Positions 28,372-37,732 are shown, numbered from the stretch's first letter. The stretch is 64,000 bases of DNA from Gammaproteobacteria bacterium (GCA_024639825.1 JAHEGH010000006.1:1-64000); one strand, 5' to 3'. Notes: generated from the sequence alone by a model not told the origin. Numbers and translations are program-made.

Positions 28372-28680
28372 TTAGGCTTCCTCGAGGACTTTTGCGAGCT
28401 CGCCAGAGTGGTACATCTCGACCACGATGTCGCAGCCGCCGATGAGCTCGCCCTTAACGTAGAGCTGAGGGAACGTCGGCCAGTTAGAGTATTCCTTCAA
28501 ACCTTCGCGAATCTCCGGGTCCTCAAAGATATTCACAAATGAGTACGGCTTGCCGATCGCGTTAAGTGCCGCAACCGTCTGGCCTGAGAATCCGCACTGG
28601 GGAAAATCCGGTGTACCTTTCATATAAAGAAGAACATCGTGTGACCCGAGTTGCTCTTCAATGCGTTCTTTCAAACTCAT
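28372..28680 (-). CDS. grxD: Monothiol glutaredoxin (Grx4 type)
   Basis: A 102-residue monothiol glutaredoxin with the CGFS active site (MKGTPDFPQCGFSGQTV), the WPTFPQLYVKGELIGGCDI glutathione-binding strand and no second thiol. Such proteins carry 2Fe-2S clusters with BolA-type partners and help Fe-S delivery, rather than disulfide reduction. ATG 28680 gives the usual MSLKERIEEQ start; an in-frame ATG at 28695 would overlap the preceding gene. It is read just after the BON lipoprotein gene. Confidence 0.96.
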   Translation of the reverse strand: MSLKERIEEQLGSHDVLLYMKGTPDFPQCGFSGQTVAALNAIGKPYSFVNIFEDPEIREGLKEYSNWPTFPQLYVKGELIGGCDIVVEMYHSGELAKVLEEA

Positions 28681-28684
28681 CTGT

Positions 28685-29020
28685 TCAGTCCTCAACTACA
28701 ATTTGGTTCGTTACCGTCTTGACGCCCGCTGTGCTCTTCGCCAGGTCTACGGCCTGGTCACGCGCAACGAAACTGCCAACGGTGCCTGAGAGCGTGACCT
28801 TACCGTCATAGGTATGGACGCTGATATTAAACACGCTGACAATCGAGTCAGCGACGTACTTTGCCTTGATGTTACTCGTGATCGCGGAATCCGATGCCAC
28901 CACACCCGCCTGCCGCTCATCCTTGCCAACCTGGTATCCGCCGGCGGCCGCACCGCCAACTACGAGGGCCGTGCAGCCGCTCAGCATCAGCAATGGCAGA
29001 ATAGCCAGCGTGTAACGCAT
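28685..29020 (-). CDS. BON-domain outer-membrane lipoprotein
   Basis: A 111-residue lipoprotein. Signal and lipobox (PLLMLSGC, cysteine ~16) are followed by a glycine-rich segment (VVGGAAAGGYQVG) and one BON domain (~40-110, KYVADSIVSVFNISVHTYDGKVTLSGTV). It resembles OsmY/DolP-like proteins that bind phospholipid at the envelope. DolP has two BON domains; here only one is seen. ATG 29020 is preferred over the upstream ATG 29038 because it places the signal at the N-terminus. Confidence 0.87.
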   Translation of the reverse strand: MRYTLAILPLLMLSGCTALVVGGAAAGGYQVGKDERQAGVVASDSAITSNIKAKYVADSIVSVFNISVHTYDGKVTLSGTVGSFVARDQAVDLAKSTAGVKTVTNQIVVED

Positions 29021-29037
29021 AGGGGTCCGTTCAAACA

Positions 29038-29067
29038 TTGGCGCGATTGTACCGCCATCCCTATAAT
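29038..29067 (+). promoter_or_regulatory. Sigma-70-type promoter upstream of PuuD-like gene
   Basis: TTGGCG at 29038-29043, 18 bases, then a perfect TATAAT at 29062-29067. It lies 31 bases before the ATG at 29098, with GGAG in between. This is the best promoter match in the window. Confidence 0.55.
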
Positions 29068-29097
29068 ACCGACAGCTTAAAACCGGAGAAACAAATA

Positions 29098-29712
29098 ATG
29101 AACCCCCTGAAGACTATTAGCGGCACGATTATTGGTGGCGTCGTTCTCGCTGTCATCATCATGCTCGTGACCAAGGGCAACCACATGGTGGCTGGAATAA
29201 GCGCACAGTCGATTACGATCTGGCTGCACGTATTATCCGGCATTACCTGGATCGGCCTGCTGTACTACTTCAATTTCGTGCAGGTCCCTGCACTTGGCGA
29301 GGCTGCCGGCGATGAAGGTGGTCCTGGTGGCGCCGGCATCGCAAAGTATGTCGCGCCGCGCGCACTCGCCTGGTTCCGCTGGGGTGCATTGGCCACATGG
29401 GTAACGGGTGCTGCATTCCTGCTCCACAAAGGGCAGTTGCACAATGCCTTTGCGCTTGGACTGAACACCGATCCGGTTAACCAGTACGCCATGACGATTG
29501 GCGTTGGTGCGTGGCTGGGTACCATCATGCTATTTAACGTCTGGGTACTGATCTGGCCGAACCAGAAGAAAGTCCTCGGCATGGTAGAAGCCAGTGCAGA
29601 CCAGGTAGCCAAAGCCAAGAACATTGCATTCCTGGCCTCGCGTTCAAACACACTGATGTCCATCCCGATGGTCATGAGCATGGTCGGAGCCGGACACGGC
29701 TGGGCCATGTAG
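29098..29712 (+). CDS. PuuD/urate-oxidase N-terminal-type membrane protein
   Basis: A 204-residue membrane protein with about five helices, matching the Urate_ox_N (PuuD) family: WLHVLSGITWIGLLYYFNFVQVP and MLFNVWVLIWPNQKKVLG are typical. Full PuuD proteins are urate hydroxylases with a C-terminal cytochrome c domain; here there is no CxxCH and the protein ends after the membrane part. Stand-alone versions are common in marine proteobacteria and their activity is untested. Strong promoter and GGAG precede it. Histidines H37 and H201 are candidate haem ligands. Confidence 0.8.
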   Translation: MNPLKTISGTIIGGVVLAVIIMLVTKGNHMVAGISAQSITIWLHVLSGITWIGLLYYFNFVQVPALGEAAGDEGGPGGAGIAKYVAPRALAWFRWGALATWVTGAAFLLHKGQLHNAFALGLNTDPVNQYAMTIGVGAWLGTIMLFNVWVLIWPNQKKVLGMVEASADQVAKAKNIAFLASRSNTLMSIPMVMSMVGAGHGWAM

Positions 29713-29718
29713 GCCCGC

Positions 29719-30573
29719 TTGCTTTCCGACGAGACGAAAGCCTCCATCGGCCCCGGCGTCGCGGCAGCACTTGCCGAGGACGTCGGGGCCGGTGACCTTA
29801 CGGCATCCCTGGTGGATGCCGATGCGGTCGTTGGCGCGACGATCATTGCACGAGAATCGCTCGTGTTATGCGGCGAGGCGTGGGTCAACGAGGTATTTCG
29901 TCAGCTTGATGAAAATATCATCATCGACTGGTACATCGGCGACGGCGGTCGTGCCGAGGCCAACGACGTTATCTGCAAGATCGTCGGTCATGCGCGGGCA
30001 TTGCTGACTGGCGAACGCACGGCCTTGAATTTCCTGCAGACGCTCTCCTCGACCGCAACCATTACGGCTGCCTTCACAAAGGCCGTTGAGGGCACACGCA
30101 CCAAGGTGCTCGACACACGCAAGACCATTCCTGGTCTGCGTCTTGCGCAAAAGTATGCGGTGACCTGTGGCGGTGGAGTCAATCATCGGGTCGGTCTCTT
30201 CGATGCCATCCTGATCAAGGAAAACCACATCAAGTCCGCTGGCAGTATCACGGCCGCTTTACAGCGTGCTCAGGAGGCAGGTGGCGAAGTCCTGGTCGAA
30301 GTTGAAGTCGAAAACCACGGCGAGCTGCTGGAAGCGCTGGATGCCGGCGCAGCGCGCATTCTCCTCGACAACTTCTCTATCGACGAACTGAAAGAGGCGG
30401 TAGCGACCAATAAGAGCTACGGCATTGTGGGTGCCGAGCTTGAGGCGTCCGGCAACGTGACCCTGGACACGATTCGGGAAATTGCCGAAACGGGCGTGGA
30501 TTACATTTCGACGGGTGCTCTGACCAAGAACATCAGGGCTGCAGACCTGTCGATGCTATTCAGGATCGACTAA
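29719..30573 (+). CDS. nadC: Quinolinate phosphoribosyltransferase
   Basis: Converts quinolinate and PRPP to nicotinate mononucleotide in de novo NAD synthesis. The 284 residues contain ERTALNFLQTLSSTAT, DTRKTIPGLRLAQKYAV, GGGVNHRVGLFDAILIKENH and EVEVEN, the active-site and binding signatures. It starts with TTG at 29719, 7 bases after the previous stop; no ATG gives the conserved N-terminus. Its TAA overlaps the TAG of the convergent GGDEF/EAL gene (CTAA). Confidence 0.96.
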   Translation: MLSDETKASIGPGVAAALAEDVGAGDLTASLVDADAVVGATIIARESLVLCGEAWVNEVFRQLDENIIIDWYIGDGGRAEANDVICKIVGHARALLTGERTALNFLQTLSSTATITAAFTKAVEGTRTKVLDTRKTIPGLRLAQKYAVTCGGGVNHRVGLFDAILIKENHIKSAGSITAALQRAQEAGGEVLVEVEVENHGELLEALDAGAARILLDNFSIDELKEAVATNKSYGIVGAELEASGNVTLDTIREIAETGVDYISTGALTKNIRAADLSMLFRID

Positions 30574-33227
30574 GCTACTGCCCGGGTTACGCGTTTGGGT
30601 TCGGAGACACCATAGCCCTGCGCGTAGTCGATGCCCATACCCTTGAGCATCGTGATGATCTCTTCATTTTCGGCAAATTCGGCAATCGTCCGCTTGCCCG
30701 TGAGGTGTCCGATCTCATTAATCGAGCGCACCATCTCGCGGTCGATCGGATCATGCAGTATCTCCTTGACGAAGCTGCCATCGATCTTGAGGAAGTCCAC
30801 GGGGAAATGCTTGAGATAACCGAATGACGACAGACCGGTGCCGAAGTCGTCAAGAGCGAACATGCAGCCCAGTTCCTTGAGAGCATTGATAAATCGATTA
30901 GCCTGCGAATAACTCGCGATGGCAGCCGTCTCCGTGATCTCGAAGCAGATCTTGGTCGCGTCGATGCCGCTCATCTGGAACTGATCGACCACGAAGGGAA
31001 GGAATTTTTCGTCGCCAAGACTCTGCCCGGACAGGTTGATCGAACACAGCGTAAGGCGTTCGCGCTCATCGGCCTCTGATACCAGCCAACGAAACGCGCT
31101 GCGGATCACCCAGCGGTCGATACTCGGTGTGATCCCATAGCGCTCTGCCGCTTCGATAAACAGTCCCGGCGATATAATGCCGCCGTTCTCGTCGCGCATA
31201 CGAAGGAGAATCTCATAGTGAGCCCCCTCTTCTTCGGCCTGCAGCGGCAAAATAGTCTGGCGGAACAATTCGAAGCGATTTTCTTCCAGCGCATTGTTAA
31301 TGCGGGCGGCCCACTGCATTTCGCGGCGCCGGCGCATGAGATCTATGTCGTTTTCCTGGAAGCTGTGAATACGGTTGCGGCCCGCCTCTTTGGCTGCCGC
31401 GCAGGCGCTGTCCGCTGCTGTAAGCAATGCGGCGACGTCTTCGTTGTCGGCGGTGATGGGCACCACGCCAATGCTCACGCCGAGCCTGAAGGTCCGTTCT
31501 TCCCACACGAACTTGTACTCACCGATCGCCATACGCAACGTCTCGGCCGTGTTCATGGCCTCATCAAGGCTGCAGCTTTCCAGCAAGACGCCGAATTCGT
31601 CGCCGCCAAGACGCGCGAGCGTATCGCGCCAACGAATTTTCGATTTGAGCAGCGTTCCCAGCTGACCCAACAGCGCATCGCCGGCACTGTGGCCACAGGA
31701 GTCGTTGACGATCTTGAACTGGTCGAGATCGAGATAGAGCAACGCGTACGAGGTCTCACGCGCTTTCGCACTTTTCAGTGCGCGCTCGACGCGATTCTCA
31801 AACTCGGCGCGATTGACAAGGCCCGTCAAAATATCGTGACTTGCGTGATAGCTGAGACGCCGGTTCAAATCGCGCGACTCACTTACGTCGTGGAATACCA
31901 GGACACCACCGCTAACGCTGGCCTTGCCGTCACGAATAGGTGACGCCGTGCTCTCGATATAGAGCTCGTTGCCGTCGCGCCGGATCAGGAGGGTTGGACG
32001 TACGGACTTGATCGCGCGATCGCGACGAATCGCAACAGCCAGGGGGTTCTCAAGAGGTTCGCAGGTTTCTTCGTGAAACCCGCGGAATATTTCATCGATA
32101 GGACGGCCGCTCGCATCATCGACTTTCCAGCCGGTCAGCTCTTCAGCAACCGGGTTAACGTATTCGACATTGCACTTGGCGTCCGTAGTGATAACGCCAT
32201 CGCCGATTGACTGCAGTGTAATCTGTGCGCTCTCTTTTTCGCGAAACAGTGCATCTTCATAGAGTTTGCGCTCGGTAATGTCGACTTCCACGCCCAACAG
32301 GCGAACCAGCCGTCCATTACTATCGAGCACGCACTTCGCGCGGCTCTTCATCCAGCGCCAGTCGCCGCTCTGATGACGCATGCGATGCACAGACTCAAAG
32401 AAGGGAGACTTATCCTCCAGATGCTCACGCATACGCATCTGCACGCGCGCAATGTCGTCCGGATGCACGAGGTTGTACCAGTCGAGTACCACGTCCTCGT
32501 CATCGGGGTCGTAGCCGAGCATGGTCTTCCAGCGGCGCGACAGATTGATGCGCTTGGTATTGCCGTCGAAATCCCAGATACCATCATTGGCGGTCATGGC
32601 AACCAGCGAATTCCGTTCCTGCAGTTCATCCAGAATTTCCCGGTCCCGCACGCGCTCGAGGCCAACGGCCAGCGACGAACCGAACAGCTTCATCAGGAGA
32701 TGCAGGTTCGCGTCCCAGCCATCGACCGGGTGTTCATCGGCAATACCCAGGAAGCCCGCAATCTCGTCGTGAACCGAGAAACCGATGATCAGCGCGGCGC
32801 CGATATGCAGTTCGTGCAGACGCTCGAGGTCGTCCTTCGCCGCTTTGGGTCCGCTCAGCGTGTCTGCGACTTCCACAACGCGCAGATGGCCCAGCCGACC
32901 ACGCAACCATTGCCAGTCCTCAAGCTTCTCGTTCGCCAGGCCACCGGGATTGCACTGCGCAAATCCACTTCTTGACGCCATCACGGTCTCGATCGACCGG
33001 CCGTCCTCGGCGATCAATGCGATGAATGCCGCGTCCGCACCCGCCGCATCGGGTAACTCGTCAACAATGGCCTGAAGTTGCTCTTTGTAGCGGCCCGCTT
33101 GAAGGCTCTGGACTGCCACAGCGATCTTGGTCTGCATGGCATCGACGGCACCACGCGTGCGCTCGCCGGCGCGAGGTTTGCGGTGTCGGATTCCCGTAGT
33201 CGTTGTGGTGTCGGACGGATTCGTCAT
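30570..33227 (-). CDS. GAF-PAS-PAS-GGDEF-EAL cyclic-di-GMP protein
   Basis: A soluble sensor for c-di-GMP turnover, 885 residues. In order: GAF-like domain (~40-190), PAS with PAC (~205-320), second PAS (~325-445), GGDEF (~455-615, intact LGGDEFG) and EAL-type domain (~630-880). The EAL signature reads EILLR, a variant still seen in active phosphodiesterases. Downstream ETAAI, DDFGTGLSSFGYL and KIDGSFV are intact. It may therefore make and degrade c-di-GMP. No membrane helix is seen. ATG 33227 is a choice; TTG 33266 is possible. Confidence 0.93.
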   Translation of the reverse strand: MTNPSDTTTTTGIRHRKPRAGERTRGAVDAMQTKIAVAVQSLQAGRYKEQLQAIVDELPDAAGADAAFIALIAEDGRSIETVMASRSGFAQCNPGGLANEKLEDWQWLRGRLGHLRVVEVADTLSGPKAAKDDLERLHELHIGAALIIGFSVHDEIAGFLGIADEHPVDGWDANLHLLMKLFGSSLAVGLERVRDREILDELQERNSLVAMTANDGIWDFDGNTKRINLSRRWKTMLGYDPDDEDVVLDWYNLVHPDDIARVQMRMREHLEDKSPFFESVHRMRHQSGDWRWMKSRAKCVLDSNGRLVRLLGVEVDITERKLYEDALFREKESAQITLQSIGDGVITTDAKCNVEYVNPVAEELTGWKVDDASGRPIDEIFRGFHEETCEPLENPLAVAIRRDRAIKSVRPTLLIRRDGNELYIESTASPIRDGKASVSGGVLVFHDVSESRDLNRRLSYHASHDILTGLVNRAEFENRVERALKSAKARETSYALLYLDLDQFKIVNDSCGHSAGDALLGQLGTLLKSKIRWRDTLARLGGDEFGVLLESCSLDEAMNTAETLRMAIGEYKFVWEERTFRLGVSIGVVPITADNEDVAALLTAADSACAAAKEAGRNRIHSFQENDIDLMRRRREMQWAARINNALEENRFELFRQTILPLQAEEEGAHYEILLRMRDENGGIISPGLFIEAAERYGITPSIDRWVIRSAFRWLVSEADERERLTLCSINLSGQSLGDEKFLPFVVDQFQMSGIDATKICFEITETAAIASYSQANRFINALKELGCMFALDDFGTGLSSFGYLKHFPVDFLKIDGSFVKEILHDPIDREMVRSINEIGHLTGKRTIAEFAENEEIITMLKGMGIDYAQGYGVSEPKRVTRAVA

Positions 33228-33404
33228 TACGGGATAATAGTTTGACACGATGCCAAAGGAATACAAGCTAAGTCGCTGTATTTTTTTGAGTTCTCCATTC
33301 GATCACCAGTATACATAACTCGCATCGACACGCGCGCGTCAACCAATCTGCGCGAATCCCGTTATAGCCCTGAACCGAGACTTGAAGTGCACAAGGAGAT
33401 TGCC

Positions 33405-35291
33405 ATGAAACTCGCTTACAAGGGATTGCTTTTTACGGTCGTCCTGTTTCTCACCGCCTGCGGCGGTGGTGCAGGAACCACCGCCGTAACAGACCCGACA
33501 ACAACAACTCAGTGTGACCCCAACGATCCCGCAACACTCGCAGAGTGCGGCACCGTATTCGTTGCATTGACCGACGCCGATGGCGACTTCGTAAACTACA
33601 CGGTAGACGTCCTGTCGCTCGAGCTCGAAACGGCCAATGGACGCATGGTTGAAACGCTGCCACGCTCAACGAGGATCAATTTCACGGACTACGTCGACCT
33701 GACCGAGCTGGTTACGGCCGCGTCGGTACCACCCGCGACCTACGTATCGGGCACGATCCGTCTCGATTATACGAATGCAGAAATTTTCGTTGAAGCCGCA
33801 GACGAATCCAAACAGGCCGTGGTCAAAGACATGGACGGCAACGTCCTCGGGCAAACGGAACTCAAAATCCAGTTATCAAACCGTGATCGCCTGGTCGTCA
33901 TGAAGGGACGGCCTGCCCTGCTGCAGCTCGACTTCGACCTGGCGGCATCGCACACAGTCGATATCGTGCCGACACCGGCAGAAGCTGTAGCGGAACCATT
34001 TATTCTTGCCGAAGTGACCCCCGTCGACGAGAAGGATATTCGGGTCCGCGGCCCGCTGGTCAGCGTCAGCGAAGATGAAATGACCTATACGGTTGCTATC
34101 CGCCCGTTCCACGATCGCCAGGGCGACTTTGGACGCGTCACGGTGCATGTCACAGGCGAAACCGAATTTGAAGTCAACGAAGAGATGTTCATTGGCCTGG
34201 AAGGTCTGCGCGCACTGAATGCAGCCGGCCAGGGAACGCCGACCGTTGCCGCAGGTACGCTCAATGTCGCGGCTCGTGAGTTTACGGCAGACATCGTACT
34301 TGCTGGCTCAAGCGTTCCAGGCATCGATCGGGATGCCGTGGTGGGCAACGTCATTAAGCGTGAAGGCAACTTCCTGACTGTGCGTGGCGCCACCATCATC
34401 CCGTCCGACCGGCGCGCGCATTTCCATGACGATGTCGTTGTTGAAATCGGCCCGGATACGAAGGTATTCCGCGACGGCCATCGCCACAATGACCTAAGCG
34501 TTGATGCCATTTCCATCGGCCAGCGCGTGACCATTCGTGGTTCGCAAGCGGCTCCGACCACCGACGCCAGTTCACCGCAGGTCCTGTTTGACGCCACCCA
34601 GGGTGCCGTCCGTATGCACCTGACGCACCTGACCGGCATCGTCAACATGGTTATGCCGGGCCAGACCGATATCACCCTGCACAGCATCGACCGCCGCCGC
34701 GTCAACATCTTCGATTTTACCGGTACCGGTGCATCGCCTGATACGGATGCCGATCCCGACAACTATGAAGTTGCGACGGGTAACCTGGCGCTCGCGAACT
34801 TCGCGGCCGGCAAACCGATTGTTGCAAAGGGATTCCCAAATGCGTTCGGCGCAGCACCGCCTGACTTCGCGGGCCGGACCGTGATCGATTACACCGATGT
34901 ACGCAGCGCGCTCGGTGTTGGCTGGGGTGTCGCAGGAACCGTCGCGCCGTTTGCCAGCATCGGTCCGGATGGTCTGACGCTCGATAACGATAATGCAGAC
35001 ATCGACATCCGTCATTACATCAAACAGGGCCCTGTGCTTATCGATCTGACGTCATTGGATTCCGATACGCTTATCGTGCCGCGCGCGACCGACCGCAAGG
35101 TGTTCTACATCAAGTCAGGCGACAGTTTGCGCATGTACTCTGACTTTGCCGATTTCGTCAACGACCTGAGTCTCAGCCTGGATGGAGCAACAACAGCACG
35201 CTCGATGCATGCACGAGGCCAGTACGACACGGACATGAACGTCTTCACTGCCGACAAGATTGGCGTTTACCTGATTGAGCCACAAACTTAA
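33405..35291 (+). CDS. DUF4382-containing lipoprotein
   Basis: A 628-residue envelope lipoprotein. The lipobox FLTAC places the lipid on Cys ~19, followed by a low-complexity Gly/Thr stretch. The N-terminal module (~50-200, VFVALTDADGDFVNYTVDVLSLEL) matches DUF4382. The rest is beta-rich with repeated OB-like segments (VRGPLVSVSEDEMTYTVA, VGNVIKREGNFLTVRGA), similar to DUF5666-type repeats. Function unknown; surface or periplasmic. AAGGAG at 33391 precedes ATG 33405. A strong terminator follows. Confidence 0.85.
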   Translation: MKLAYKGLLFTVVLFLTACGGGAGTTAVTDPTTTTQCDPNDPATLAECGTVFVALTDADGDFVNYTVDVLSLELETANGRMVETLPRSTRINFTDYVDLTELVTAASVPPATYVSGTIRLDYTNAEIFVEAADESKQAVVKDMDGNVLGQTELKIQLSNRDRLVVMKGRPALLQLDFDLAASHTVDIVPTPAEAVAEPFILAEVTPVDEKDIRVRGPLVSVSEDEMTYTVAIRPFHDRQGDFGRVTVHVTGETEFEVNEEMFIGLEGLRALNAAGQGTPTVAAGTLNVAAREFTADIVLAGSSVPGIDRDAVVGNVIKREGNFLTVRGATIIPSDRRAHFHDDVVVEIGPDTKVFRDGHRHNDLSVDAISIGQRVTIRGSQAAPTTDASSPQVLFDATQGAVRMHLTHLTGIVNMVMPGQTDITLHSIDRRRVNIFDFTGTGASPDTDADPDNYEVATGNLALANFAAGKPIVAKGFPNAFGAAPPDFAGRTVIDYTDVRSALGVGWGVAGTVAPFASIGPDGLTLDNDNADIDIRHYIKQGPVLIDLTSLDSDTLIVPRATDRKVFYIKSGDSLRMYSDFADFVNDLSLSLDGATTARSMHARGQYDTDMNVFTADKIGVYLIEPQT

Positions 35292-35333
35292 GATAAGCCC
35301 TCTACTCCCCCGCGAGACTTATCGATTGGCTCC

Positions 35334-35363
35334 GCCCCGCTGCCGCAAGGTGGCGGGGCTTTT
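35334..35363 (+). terminator. Rho-independent terminator with GCAA tetraloop
   Basis: Arms GCCCCGC (35334-35340) and GCGGGGC (35353-35359) extend through two wobble and two C-G pairs to a GCAA tetraloop, then TTTTCTTT. It ends transcription of the lipoprotein gene ahead of the convergent M48 peptidase gene. Confidence 0.85.
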
Positions 35364-35386
35364 CTTTGAATCCTGTCTGCTGCTCG

Positions 35387-36196
35387 CTACCACTTCAGTT
35401 GCGTTAGCGTGCCCACAACCGGCCAGCCCTCCCGCTGCGCAAACGCAGCAAGATCCTCGACACGATCTCCTGAGTCCGGATGCGTCGATGCGTAGGATGC
35501 GAAATCCAGGAACGAATGATCGCGGTCATCCCAGCGTTCGAACAATCGCCACGCCTGGTTGACGTGCCCGTACTGTGTATAGACGAGCTCCAGTCCGAAC
35601 TCATCGGCATTGGATTCCTGCTTGCGGCTAAATCCGCGCAGGGTGAGGTCGGCCACCTTGATACCCAGACTGGATTCGTCATTGCCCATCATGACCGCAA
35701 AAAACATCGATAACACGATCCCGCGGCCCAGCGCGCGCAGGTGATCACGATTCCTGAAATGACCGAGCTCATGGCCGAGTACGAACGCCAGTTCGTTTTC
35801 GGACTCTACCTGGTCAAGTAGTCCCTCGGTCACGACAATGAGACCACCCGGCAAGGCCATTGCATTAGCGACATCAGAGTCGTCGATCTCAACGCGAAAC
35901 TCGTAGGGTGCATCACCCCAATGGAAGGCCAGGCGATCGACCAGCAGCTGTGCCTGGTTCAGGCGGTCGTCGTTCGGCGAGACAGTAACCAGATCGTCGG
36001 GCAGCCAGTCCTCGAACAACGTCACCTCTTTCTCTACAGGAATGAAGTACAGCGCAATTTCAATAATAAAAATCAGCGCCAGCGCGATGAGCGCGAAGAT
36101 CGCTGTCAAACCAACGATAAGAGTGCCCGCCTCAACCAGCGGATGCGTGTCGGACACATTGATGCCTTCACGCGGTTGACGCGGAACGAATCTCAC
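35387..36196 (-). CDS. M48 family zinc metalloprotease
   Basis: A 269-residue membrane protease. One or two N-terminal helices (LIVGLTAIFALIALALIFIIEIAL) precede the catalytic domain with GHELGHFRNRDH (zinc HExxH) and the downstream zinc glutamate in QESNADEFGLELVY. The family includes HtpX and BepA-like envelope quality-control proteases; this one is closer to the short M48 type. ATGA overlap at 36193-36196 couples it to the upstream YbjQ-type gene. Confidence 0.92.
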   Translation of the reverse strand: MRFVPRQPREGINVSDTHPLVEAGTLIVGLTAIFALIALALIFIIEIALYFIPVEKEVTLFEDWLPDDLVTVSPNDDRLNQAQLLVDRLAFHWGDAPYEFRVEIDDSDVANAMALPGGLIVVTEGLLDQVESENELAFVLGHELGHFRNRDHLRALGRGIVLSMFFAVMMGNDESSLGIKVADLTLRGFSRKQESNADEFGLELVYTQYGHVNQAWRLFERWDDRDHSFLDFASYASTHPDSGDRVEDLAAFAQREGWPVVGTLTQLKW

Positions 36197-36699
36197 GACG
36201 TGCGCGCAAACCGTGAGGCAAATTTGACGGCCGTGCCGAAAGCAAGCATTTCGACGCCTGCGATGCCTTTGCCGTCACCACGCGAATTAGCGAGTCGTGA
36301 AGTCTCGAGCCGAACATTGAAGATCGCATCGTAACCATCGAGTCGCGCTCTCTCGATCATGCGTAACATCGCTTCTCTGCGCGCACGATCGAGCAACGGT
36401 TCGTACGTCTTGATGCGCCCACCAACCAGGCTCCGCAGACCGGCAATTACACGTTTGAAATAGTCGAGAGAGATAACCACGCTGCCGCTGACCAGCGTCG
36501 ACGATGACGCAATCCAGTCGTCGGGCATCGTGTCAAACGTGACCACCGGAAACTGGACATTATCGCCTTCTCGATTACGAATACTGCGCAAGTGCCTGCG
36601 CTCAATCCACGCGCCAATAAAGTAGGCCACCATCAACAAGAGAAGCGGCAAACCGAAGTTCAGGATCAGCTCCAGCATCTGTAGGAAACCGGATTCCAT
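36193..36699 (-). CDS. YbjQ-family protein with N-terminal membrane helix
   Basis: A 168-residue protein. Residues ~8-30 form a membrane helix, and ~60-160 match the YbjQ (DUF74) fold seen in the next gene (SGSVVISLDYFKRVIAGLRSLVGGRIKTYEPLL, then ARREAMLRMIERA). YbjQ proteins form pentamers and have no firm function. Sits between a soluble YbjQ protein and the M48 protease; all three are tightly packed and probably one operon. Confidence 0.85.
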   Translation of the reverse strand: MESGFLQMLELILNFGLPLLLLMVAYFIGAWIERRHLRSIRNREGDNVQFPVVTFDTMPDDWIASSSTLVSGSVVISLDYFKRVIAGLRSLVGGRIKTYEPLLDRARREAMLRMIERARLDGYDAIFNVRLETSRLANSRGDGKGIAGVEMLAFGTAVKFASRFARTS

Positions 36700-36700
36700 A

Positions 36701-37015
36701 TCACTCGACCTTTACAGCAGTACCGTAGGCAAACAACTCGGCTGCACCCTGCGAAATCGAACTCGTCGCGAAGCGCACATTGACCACCGCATTGGCGCCC
36801 ATCGATCGCGCTTGCTCAATCATGCGATCGGTCGCCTCTTTGCGCGAATCCTGCAACAACTCCGTGTACCCGACCAGCTCACCACCGACAATGTTCTTGA
36901 GCCCGGCCATAATATCGCGGCCAATGTGCTTGGCGCGCACCGTATTGCCCGTCACCACGCCATAAAACTGGACAATGGTCCGGCCCGGAATACTTTCCGT
37001 GTTACTAATCTCCAT
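36701..37015 (-). CDS. YbjQ-family protein (soluble)
   Basis: A 104-residue YbjQ/DUF74 protein with the family core VVTGNTVRAKHIGRDIMAGLKNIVGGELVGYTELL, RKEATDRMIEQARSMGANAVVNVRF and the ending FAYGTAVKV. Normal length. First gene of the YbjQ-YbjQ-M48 group, starting with ATG at 37015. A related paralogue with a membrane anchor follows one base after its stop, so the pair may form mixed oligomers at the membrane (inference). Confidence 0.88.
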   Translation of the reverse strand: MEISNTESIPGRTIVQFYGVVTGNTVRAKHIGRDIMAGLKNIVGGELVGYTELLQDSRKEATDRMIEQARSMGANAVVNVRFATSSISQGAAELFAYGTAVKVE

Positions 37016-37148
37016 GTGTGACCCTCGTTAGTAGTCTTGCCTGATATGGTACCACTCGTGGTTCGACCAGACGCCTGCTGCGAGGCCTGCCAGCGCCGTC
37101 AATATCGCTGAGACCGACTCGGCAAAACCTGAGCCCGCTGCGGAAATT

Positions 37149-37415
37149 TCCGGTTATCTGGTCAACGCACCCCTGCTGGGGGCTATCTGGGGCGTACTGC
37201 GCATGATGTCCGGATCTGTGCTTGTTCCCGCCGTTTGCCATGCCGTCTGGAACGGTATGGACTACCCCCTATTTGGCTTCGGCGAGAAGATTGGTGCGCT
37301 GGGTATAGCGCAAACGCACCTGTTTGGCCCCGAGGTAGGACTGCTCGGAATCCTCCTGAATGGCGCGTTTTTGCTATGGATCTGGCGAAAATACGTCACT
37401 ACAGGTGAAAATTAA
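37149..37415 (+). pseudogene. CPBP intramembrane protease C-terminal remnant
   Basis: In one frame 37149-37415 reads as the last part of a CPBP (Abi/CAAX) protease: GAIWGVLRMMSGSVLVPAVC, HAVWNGMDYPLF, then a terminal helix LLGILLNGAFLLWIW. This is motif 3 of the family (R..SGS...P...HA.WN). The EExxxR and FxxxH motifs are absent. The frame is closed by a stop at 37032 and has no good start; ATG 37203 would give only 70 residues. It is therefore a 5'-truncated relic. The remainder of the 490-base gap between the YbjQ gene and the cold-shock gene holds only a promoter. Confidence 0.75.
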
Positions 37416-37428
37416 GTCACGCTTTTCA

Positions 37429-37456
37429 TTGACTTGTGGGTAATTGAGTCTAAACT
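37429..37456 (+). promoter_or_regulatory. Likely promoter of the cold-shock gene
   Basis: TTGACT at 37429-37434, 16 bases, TAAACT at 37451-37456. About 50 bases of AT-rich leader follow before the GTG at 37506, with AGGAAG as ribosome site. Confidence 0.45.
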
Positions 37457-37505
37457 TCCCGCAGCCGAACATTTCGGCATTTTTATTTATTATTAGGAAG
37501 AGATT

Positions 37506-37712
37506 GTGTCCAGAACTACCGGAACCGTTAAATGGTTTAACGAAGCTAAAGGCTTTGGCTTTATTGAACAAGAATCAGGCCCAGACGTGTTTGCTCATTT
37601 CAGCAACATCTCGGGCGATGGCTTTAAGACCCTGGCCGAAGGCCAGAAGGTCGAGTTCACTGTCACGGACGGCCAGAAAGGCCCCCAGGCTGAGAACATC
37701 GTAGCCATCTAA
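37506..37712 (+). CDS. Cold-shock domain protein
   Basis: A 68-residue CspA-family RNA/DNA chaperone. RNP1 (KGFGFI) and RNP2 (VFAHF) are intact, after the usual [10 protein letters not shown] start. It uses a GTG start with AGGAAG eight bases upstream. A long leader and a strong terminator frame a single-gene unit, as usual for csp genes. The paralogue type cannot be assigned. Confidence 0.95.
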   Translation: MSRTTGTVKWFNEAKGFGFIEQESGPDVFAHFSNISGDGFKTLAEGQKVEFTVTDGQKGPQAENIVAI

Positions 37713-37732
37713 TCCATACCAGGTTAGAGAGG

